Part shown: piece by piece, positions 58,218-63,632 of the stretch
Numbering within the stretch: position 1 is the stretch's first letter
How the letters are laid out: every line of letters starts with the position of its first letter
NCBI GenBank assembly: GCA_045652125.1
Contig: JAZRTT010000011.1
Coordinates: 1-63,632, forward strand
Reading direction: 5' to 3'
Length of the DNA: 63,632 bases
Source of the DNA: Avoscillospira sp045652125
GTDB taxonomy: Bacteria; Bacillota; Clostridia; Oscillospirales; Oscillospiraceae
The notes under the pieces: model-generated
The model's input: the letters and a program-made list of their open reading frames with translations, nothing else
What the model was told of the DNA's origin: nothing
Database searches by the model: none
Made by a program: the position numbers and the translations under genes

Positions 58218-61200
58218 TTAGTTTTTCAGTCCTGCTGCGGCAGAGTCGGAGAACTTCATAATGGCCTCGTACAGAGTGCCTGTATTGCTCATTCGTGCAA
58301 TATAGCTTTCTACGCTGTCGGTAGCGGAAGTTACCACATTGCCGTCGGTATCCTTCACCGTAACGGTTACAGGCTGCCTTGCATCGGCCATGACCAGTTC
58401 ATCGACTGTGATAGAATAGCAAGCCTCACCTTTATAAGTCACAGGTTCAAACTCGCTGCCAGCAACGGTGCAATTCTTATCCTCACCATAGTGATCGGTG
58501 AAGCTGATCTCAGCCGTCATGGTCTGATCAATACCACCAAAGAGTACTGCAAGCTGAATATTGCTCTCCAGGATCAGCGAAGATGCCCGATAGCCGTCAT
58601 CTGCGACCAGTTTGTTCTCAAAGGACACGGTCTGGGTGGCTTGTGCCAGCTGTTCAGCAGTCAACTGAGAAGTCGCCAAGTCGTTGATGCCGTAGCTCTC
58701 AAACTGCTTCTGAGCCTCGGCACCATACACCAGCATATCCACGAACATCTGTACACTCGTTCCGTTTTCGATCATACGCATGGCATAATCGCGAATGGAA
58801 TCTGTATATACCTCGCTGATAGGCTCACCGGCTACATTGAAGATCTGCACCTGTACTTCATCGGTCATTTCCTTAGCAGCCACACCGTCAAAGGAAATGG
58901 CATAGTAGTTCTTGCCGCCAATGACGATGGGATTGCCCCACGCAGACTGCTCGATACGCTCCAACCGGTCTGCCGTGCCGTCAGCATAAGACTTGGTAAT
59001 GGTAGCATAGTTGTCCGTACCGGCAATATCATCTGCTGTGAATGCGAACATGATGGACAAATCATTGCCCAGAAGCATGCTGGTCTTTTCGACGGTAGTC
59101 AAAACCTCAGCCGCTGTTTGTTTGTAGACTTCCACATAAGAAGTGGATCGATCATTGAGTTTATTCCATTCTGTGGCATTTGGTATAACCGTTGCAGTAA
59201 GCAGGCCGGCCTGCGCACCGCCCAACAGATCAGAAGTCACTTCCACCCGATAGAGGCTGAATTCGCCCGGTTCCAGAGTATCAACCGTGACTGTTTTTGG
59301 TTCGCCAGCTTCCGAGATCACACTTAAAGTACCATCGGCAGAAACGGCTCCTTCATTCGCCACCTTGACCAACATAGTGCGGTTCTCACCAGCCTGCAAG
59401 AACTCCGTATATACCGCCAAATCGCAGTGTCCGATGGTGACTGTAGAAGTATCGTTTGTGTCATCTCCGTCATTTTCGGTGGTGACTTTGACCGTATACT
59501 CCGTGGTGGTCACCGTCTCACCCAGAGGGAACAACAGTTCAACTGTTGCTGTCTCACCGGGAGCCAATGCTGTCATGACAGTTTCGCTGACCTCTGTTCC
59601 AATGGTCACAGTATACTCGGGAATGGTAGTATCACCCAGGTTTGCAACATCCACATATACGGGAACCTCTGCACCGGGGGCTTCTGCACTGTAATCCACA
59701 TCTACAGCGGTAATGGCGGCGTCAGTACGACCGGACAAAACTGCCCAGGACAGGGTGCAGGTCTCATCCACGCTGTCAGCGGTGATGTCGACCACTGCCT
59801 GCGCAGCAGCGAGATAAGTCTGGTCACCGATCTGTGCAGCTGCATAAGACTGCAGATACTGCTCCTGCACAGTCACATGAACAGGAGCCGTCCATGTACC
59901 ATTATCATAGATCTGGGCGAACAAATTGGATTTATCCTCTCCATCTGCACCGTTGTAAATGACCCGGTCAGACATAACCGTGAAGCCATTGGCCAGAGCA
60001 GAATTCTCAAGGACTGCTCCTGTGTCGTGTGTCATGAGGCTGCTGCCGTCACTCCACAGCAGGTCAAATGTTTGTGCATTGGGGAGTTTTGCAAAAGTCA
60101 CGGCAGAGATACTACCGCTGGCAATCTCCTGAGCCTGTCCCAAGCCGTCATAGAGCCACAGAGTGCGGTCATCGGTGGTGGACAGATCATTGTCACCATC
60201 GGTGATTACGGCGGCAGACAGAACTCCGTTGTGGTTTCCAATGGCAGTTTCCGTTATGGCATTCAGACCGGAAACCAGAACCTGTGCTTCACCCCATGTA
60301 CCATTTTCGTACTGGGCATAACATAAGGTGTTGGTGTTATTTTCACCAAAATAGCTGTTGTCGGTGTTTGCTACCCACATGACAGTAACTTCGCCGTTCT
60401 GTTCGGTAATAACAGGGGTACGGCTGAACACACCGGGTTCGGATATGGTTACGAAGTCTGTAAAGCTACCGGTGGTTTCGTCAAATCTGGCAACCCTAAT
60501 CGTTTGACTGGAAGCAAAGTCGCTGAGGTCCGCAGTATTATAGCCTTCTGCAGTATCCTGATAGACCAGCCAAAGGGTGCCATTTTCTGCGGTATACAGG
60601 GTGTGTGCAGAATCCAGTGTATCATTATCGTCTACCGGCATGGGTTCCTGCCATGCGCCGTATTGGTACACGGAGTAAACCAACTGAGGATAATTGTAGT
60701 CACCTCGGTCCGTATTGGCTGTGACCCAGACCATAACAGGGGTCTCCCCTGCTGCACCGATGACCGGCTGCATATTGCGATAGGTTCCGATCTGAAGAGG
60801 CGTCAATTTGTTGGCTGTGGTGGTGTCGGAGGTGACGGAGAACAGGGAAATACCGCCGCCGTAGCCCAGCCATTCGGATTGATCTTCCAGATAGCTCAAG
60901 TCATCTAGATAATATTGGCTTTCATTGGTCAGATCGACAACCGCCGGTGCTGACCGCAGCATCATGGGCGTCTGCTTGCTGTAACCGGTTCTGGTATACA
61001 GATGCCAAGTGTTATACTTCCAAGGCTTTTCATAAGTCCAAGGTCCCAGATATGCTTTTAATCCTAGTTCACCGGTGAGGTCCACATAATTAAGCCCCGG
61101 CGTAATCGTAGTTCCCATAAGCTGTATCTCAAACGGCAGTTTTGCGGACCCATAAGCGCCTGCTCCTACATATTTTCCAATCCCCACACCACCAAAGGCT

Positions 61201-62993
61201 TTCAATCCCGGTGTTACCTTGAATGCCAGATCACCATGGGCTGTGCTGGTCCCCATGTCATATGTAAATTCATAACCAAATTCCCCCTCAGCAGAGAACT
61301 TGATAGAGTATGTTACAGGAACAACAATGACCACTATGGTCGGTCCCTGTAAAGTGGTGTCAACCGAACCGCTCAGGCACAGATACGCGTTGATCTCAGC
61401 CAGACCGTTTTCGTCCAGTTTCCCTTCACCATAACCGATAAAATTCCAGTCTACATCCATCGGTCCCCATTTGGCCTTATTATTTTTGTCTTTCATAAGG
61501 AAGTTGAGTTCACTTTGCAAAGTGTTGCCAATAGAATGACCACTGGATGATTCGACTGCATTCATATATTGGGCTGTATTTAGTAATCGCTTTACATCCT
61601 GTCTTTTTTTCTCAAAAGCACTCTTGTCATCCGTTGGAAATTCTATGTTAATTCCCACATGCACAGTATCTTCTGCAAAGTAAAAATCAAGTGGCAACGG
61701 TGGTATATCGAAAGTAAACTTTCCGCCTCCCACAAAGGGAACATCCTCGCCAACGGTAAATTCAAGTTTATCTCCGCCAAGTTTCAGTGTGTCCCCTTGG
61801 CCTGATTCATCCTTTACAAATTGTAGGTTGATTGGTGTTCTTACCTCGTCTCCATTCGGCGTTATAACTTCAACATAGACTTGCTCTTTTTCGAAGAAAT
61901 TTCCCACTGACAGATTTTCAAACTGACCATTGGAAGATTGCGCAATGGTCCTGTTCCCCTGAATGATTTTATACCCCTCGGCAGACCCGCCTGCAACTTT
62001 ACATAGCAATCCAAAGGTACTGCTGCTGTTACGCAAGGACAACCGTTTTGTGCCGGTCAAAATATCATGTGTTCGGCCATCCTGTATATATTGCGCCGAG
62101 GACAACCGATACTCCCCCTCTGCTTCTGTGTAGAGCATGATAATATCATAGTCCTTATCATTTTTATGATAATTTGTACCTTCATTAGTATAAGGAATAT
62201 AGTCGTCTTTGGTTGCTGTAATCAGCGGCTCTCCGAAGGTGTTCTTGTCGAAATAAACAATGCCGTCTTCTGGCGTTGCTGCAGTTTCCTCATTCCATGT
62301 GACGGAAACACCATCCAAAGGCACACCCTGGCTGTCCTGCACCATAACAGCATACTTGCCTGCTAGAATTCGGACACCATTAAGATCAGGATCCCACATC
62401 TTCAATTTGTACCCTTTCCAAGTGCCGGTAGCAGCATCGTAATCAGCACTATCCGTCCACCCTGTGGTGCCAGGGACATAATGTATTGTAGTGCCGGAAG
62501 GAAATGTATGTACTGGTGGAAATGCACTAATTATCGAATACACTTCTGGAACATTACCTTCAAAAAACACATCTGTTAAAGCAGAGCAACCAAAAAATAC
62601 TCTTGCTCCAAAGTGTGTCACACTTGCGGGAATTGTCACTGCGCCAAGACCGTAGCAGTAGTAAAATGCACCTCCACCAATATCCGTTACACTATCTGGA
62701 ATGGATATCGAAGACAAGAAAAACCCAAATTCAAACGCATTATGTCCAATAGTTGTTACGCCATCCTCAATTATGACCTTATGTATGTTCAGGTTTTTCC
62801 ACGGGGGACTGTAGTATGAGTAATTTGTCATAGGCCCAGTTCCAGAAATAGTAAGTGTTCTATCACTGTCAAAGGTCCATGTCAAATTCGGTCCACAGGA
62901 ACCTGACTTCTGCACAGTGGCCGCAGCTGCATACACAGGCAATAGGGTTACAAGCATAATACACACAAGTAATAAGCTGATAATTTTTCTCAT
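58218..62993 (-). CDS. Giant secreted paralogue, 1591 aa, short LRR region
   Basis: Starts ATG 62993 (GGAGG upstream), sharing one base with the preceding stop. Signal peptide RKIISLLLVCIMLVTLLPVYAAA. Only about two to three LRR units (IEDGVTTIGHNAFEF, IPDSVTDIGGGAFYY, about 70-150). Then come the Ig-like VPLDGVSVTWNEE, a unique ~180-residue section, and from about residue 640 a section strongly alike to the 1855-residue protein: GVGIGKYVGAGAYGSAKLPF, TRTGYSKQTPMMLRSAPA, VMVWVTANTDRGDYNYPQ, CARDB-type repeats and the end AAAGLKN. No anchor is visible. The pair likely arose by duplication, with the LRR array expanded in one copy. Confidence 0.9.
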   Translation of the reverse strand: MRKIISLLLVCIMLVTLLPVYAAAATVQKSGSCGPNLTWTFDSDRTLTISGTGPMTNYSYYSPPWKNLNIHKVIIEDGVTTIGHNAFEFGFFLSSISIPDSVTDIGGGAFYYCYGLGAVTIPASVTHFGARVFFGCSALTDVFFEGNVPEVYSIISAFPPVHTFPSGTTIHYVPGTTGWTDSADYDAATGTWKGYKLKMWDPDLNGVRILAGKYAVMVQDSQGVPLDGVSVTWNEETAATPEDGIVYFDKNTFGEPLITATKDDYIPYTNEGTNYHKNDKDYDIIMLYTEAEGEYRLSSAQYIQDGRTHDILTGTKRLSLRNSSSTFGLLCKVAGGSAEGYKIIQGNRTIAQSSNGQFENLSVGNFFEKEQVYVEVITPNGDEVRTPINLQFVKDESGQGDTLKLGGDKLEFTVGEDVPFVGGGKFTFDIPPLPLDFYFAEDTVHVGINIEFPTDDKSAFEKKRQDVKRLLNTAQYMNAVESSSGHSIGNTLQSELNFLMKDKNNKAKWGPMDVDWNFIGYGEGKLDENGLAEINAYLCLSGSVDTTLQGPTIVVIVVPVTYSIKFSAEGEFGYEFTYDMGTSTAHGDLAFKVTPGLKAFGGVGIGKYVGAGAYGSAKLPFEIQLMGTTITPGLNYVDLTGELGLKAYLGPWTYEKPWKYNTWHLYTRTGYSKQTPMMLRSAPAVVDLTNESQYYLDDLSYLEDQSEWLGYGGGISLFSVTSDTTTANKLTPLQIGTYRNMQPVIGAAGETPVMVWVTANTDRGDYNYPQLVYSVYQYGAWQEPMPVDDNDTLDSAHTLYTAENGTLWLVYQDTAEGYNTADLSDFASSQTIRVARFDETTGSFTDFVTISEPGVFSRTPVITEQNGEVTVMWVANTDNSYFGENNTNTLCYAQYENGTWGEAQVLVSGLNAITETAIGNHNGVLSAAVITDGDNDLSTTDDRTLWLYDGLGQAQEIASGSISAVTFAKLPNAQTFDLLWSDGSSLMTHDTGAVLENSALANGFTVMSDRVIYNGADGEDKSNLFAQIYDNGTWTAPVHVTVQEQYLQSYAAAQIGDQTYLAAAQAVVDITADSVDETCTLSWAVLSGRTDAAITAVDVDYSAEAPGAEVPVYVDVANLGDTTIPEYTVTIGTEVSETVMTALAPGETATVELLFPLGETVTTTEYTVKVTTENDGDDTNDTSTVTIGHCDLAVYTEFLQAGENRTMLVKVANEGAVSADGTLSVISEAGEPKTVTVDTLEPGEFSLYRVEVTSDLLGGAQAGLLTATVIPNATEWNKLNDRSTSYVEVYKQTAAEVLTTVEKTSMLLGNDLSIMFAFTADDIAGTDNYATITKSYADGTADRLERIEQSAWGNPIVIGGKNYYAISFDGVAAKEMTDEVQVQIFNVAGEPISEVYTDSIRDYAMRMIENGTSVQMFVDMLVYGAEAQKQFESYGINDLATSQLTAEQLAQATQTVSFENKLVADDGYRASSLILESNIQLAVLFGGIDQTMTAEISFTDHYGEDKNCTVAGSEFEPVTYKGEACYSITVDELVMADARQPVTVTVKDTDGNVVTSATDSVESYIARMSNTGTLYEAIMKFSDSAAAGLKN

Positions 62994-63632
62994 TATTTGC
63001 CTCCGTCCTTTCTCTGTTTCTTGATCTTTAAGGGACAATCTTGTCTCATACAAGATTGCTTCATTTGGCATTTCTTAAACACTTTTGCTTGTATCCTTTG
63101 TTTTTTCTTTTTCGGCAGCCTGCTAATTCCGGTGAGGGGACACATATCCTTTTCCCGGATCACATGGCGGATATACATCTGTGCCAGTTCGCTCTCCAGC
63201 AGAGTTTTATAGCCGTTAATCACTGTGTTCTTAAACACAGTACGGTAATCTTCCTCCCGAAGAGGCTTGTCATCTTCGCACAGCTTCTTTCCGTAGGTCG
63301 TGATCGTCAGCATGGCTTTGACCAAAACAAGCTCCGGTGTATCGTTTTTGATGTTGAGGCTTAGGCCAACAATAGAACCGTTCTCTCCATACTCGTGATC
63401 TTTTCCCGATGGGCGATAATACCGACTGTCAACGGTTTTGTCGTTCCGGAATACAAAATTCTCTTTTTCCAATAGAGCGTAGAACGATTCTCCATCTTCC
63501 AAAAAGTCGTGAATTTTAGCGTTGGTGCAGGAAGTGTCACCGCTGGTAATCACTCTCCATTTTGGGGAGTGTTTTTTCTCTACCGGCAAATTCCCCTTAT
63601 ATTCTTCATCCGGATAACAATACACCAAATCT
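62993..63632 (-). CDS. Hypothetical protein, 5' end outside window
   Basis: The frame stays open to the window edge, so the true start is probably beyond it; 213 codons are visible. The end is basic and Cys-rich (CPLTGISRLPKKKKQ, KKCQMKQSCMRQDCPLKIKKQ). The rest (YRTVFKNTVINGYKTLLESELAQMYIRHVI) is helical. I do not recognise a family. The stop overlaps the giant gene start (TAATG), so it is translationally coupled and heads that operon in this window. Confidence 0.6.
   Translation of the reverse strand, partial: DLVYCYPDEEYKGNLPVEKKHSPKWRVITSGDTSCTNAKIHDFLEDGESFYALLEKENFVFRNDKTVDSRYYRPSGKDHEYGENGSIVGLSLNIKNDTPELVLVKAMLTITTYGKKLCEDDKPLREEDYRTVFKNTVINGYKTLLESELAQMYIRHVIREKDMCPLTGISRLPKKKKQRIQAKVFKKCQMKQSCMRQDCPLKIKKQRKDGGK

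Noticed and set aside
52448..60326. Long + strand open frames opposite the two giant surface genes
   Set aside because: They arise from the repetitive G+C-biased coding strand of the minus-strand genes; no ribosome site or recognisable protein.
1..63632. CRISPR arrays, rRNA or tRNA genes
   Set aside because: No regular spacer-repeat array or cloverleaf with a recognisable anticodon arm was seen by eye; a scan with tRNAscan-SE/CRISPR tools was not possible.

Overview
The window looks like a chromosomal segment of a spore-forming Bacillota, most likely an Oscillospiraceae-type gut Clostridium. Evidence for this is the yabM-yabN-hup-yabO-yabP-yabQ-divIC-yabR sporulation/division block, HemZ, a formate-THF ligase/FchA/FolD one-carbon operon, SASP-like fragments, and the absence of any outer-membrane genes. 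The genus cannot be fixed from the sequence alone.

Layout. 1-4514: one-carbon operon end (fhs C-terminus, fchA, folD), a DUF1576-like membrane protein and sfsA. 4543-13631: an L,D-transpeptidase and the conserved sporulation/division block on the minus strand, split in two by a ferritin-like gene, a hairpin-rich repeat and uvrB on the opposite strand. 13661-21799: a tightly packed minus-strand housekeeping run (degenerate amidohydrolase, hemZ, MBL hydrolase, dtd, relA/spoT, recJ). 21947-26181: a DSP-like phosphatase, then an OmpR-type response regulator, sensor kinase and HtrA protease in CssRS-HtrA style. 26442-30246: molybdenum cofactor genes (moaA, moaC, mogA/moaB, moaE-like) and a lipoprotein that reads as a circularly permuted TupA. 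30286-34335: an MFS exporter, an AhpC peroxiredoxin overlapping an AhpF-like reductase with inverted domain order, and short SASP-like fragments.

34521-51476 is a more A+T-rich accessory (defence) island. It holds a membrane protein of unknown role, an AbiE-like toxin-antitoxin pair with a visible operator, a SNF2-type helicase followed by a four-helix-bundle gene and a type III restriction-modification system with an extra small gene between mod and res, a Fic protein lacking the catalytic His, an XRE regulator, a Sll1717-type P-loop ATPase, a two-TM protein and a serine recombinase. A ~220-bp structured sequence occurs once on each side of the helicase/R-M/Fic block, in the same orientation.

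51490-63632 is a minus-strand surface-protein locus. It carries two very large paralogous secreted proteins (1591 and 1855 aa), each followed by a 37-aa ORF of identical length ending in NKPNQTPWG, and then an SLH-domain protein that also ends in NQTPWG. This duplicated cassette with a shared C-terminal tag is the best candidate here for an undescribed system. The circularly permuted TupA-like lipoprotein is the most interesting single protein.
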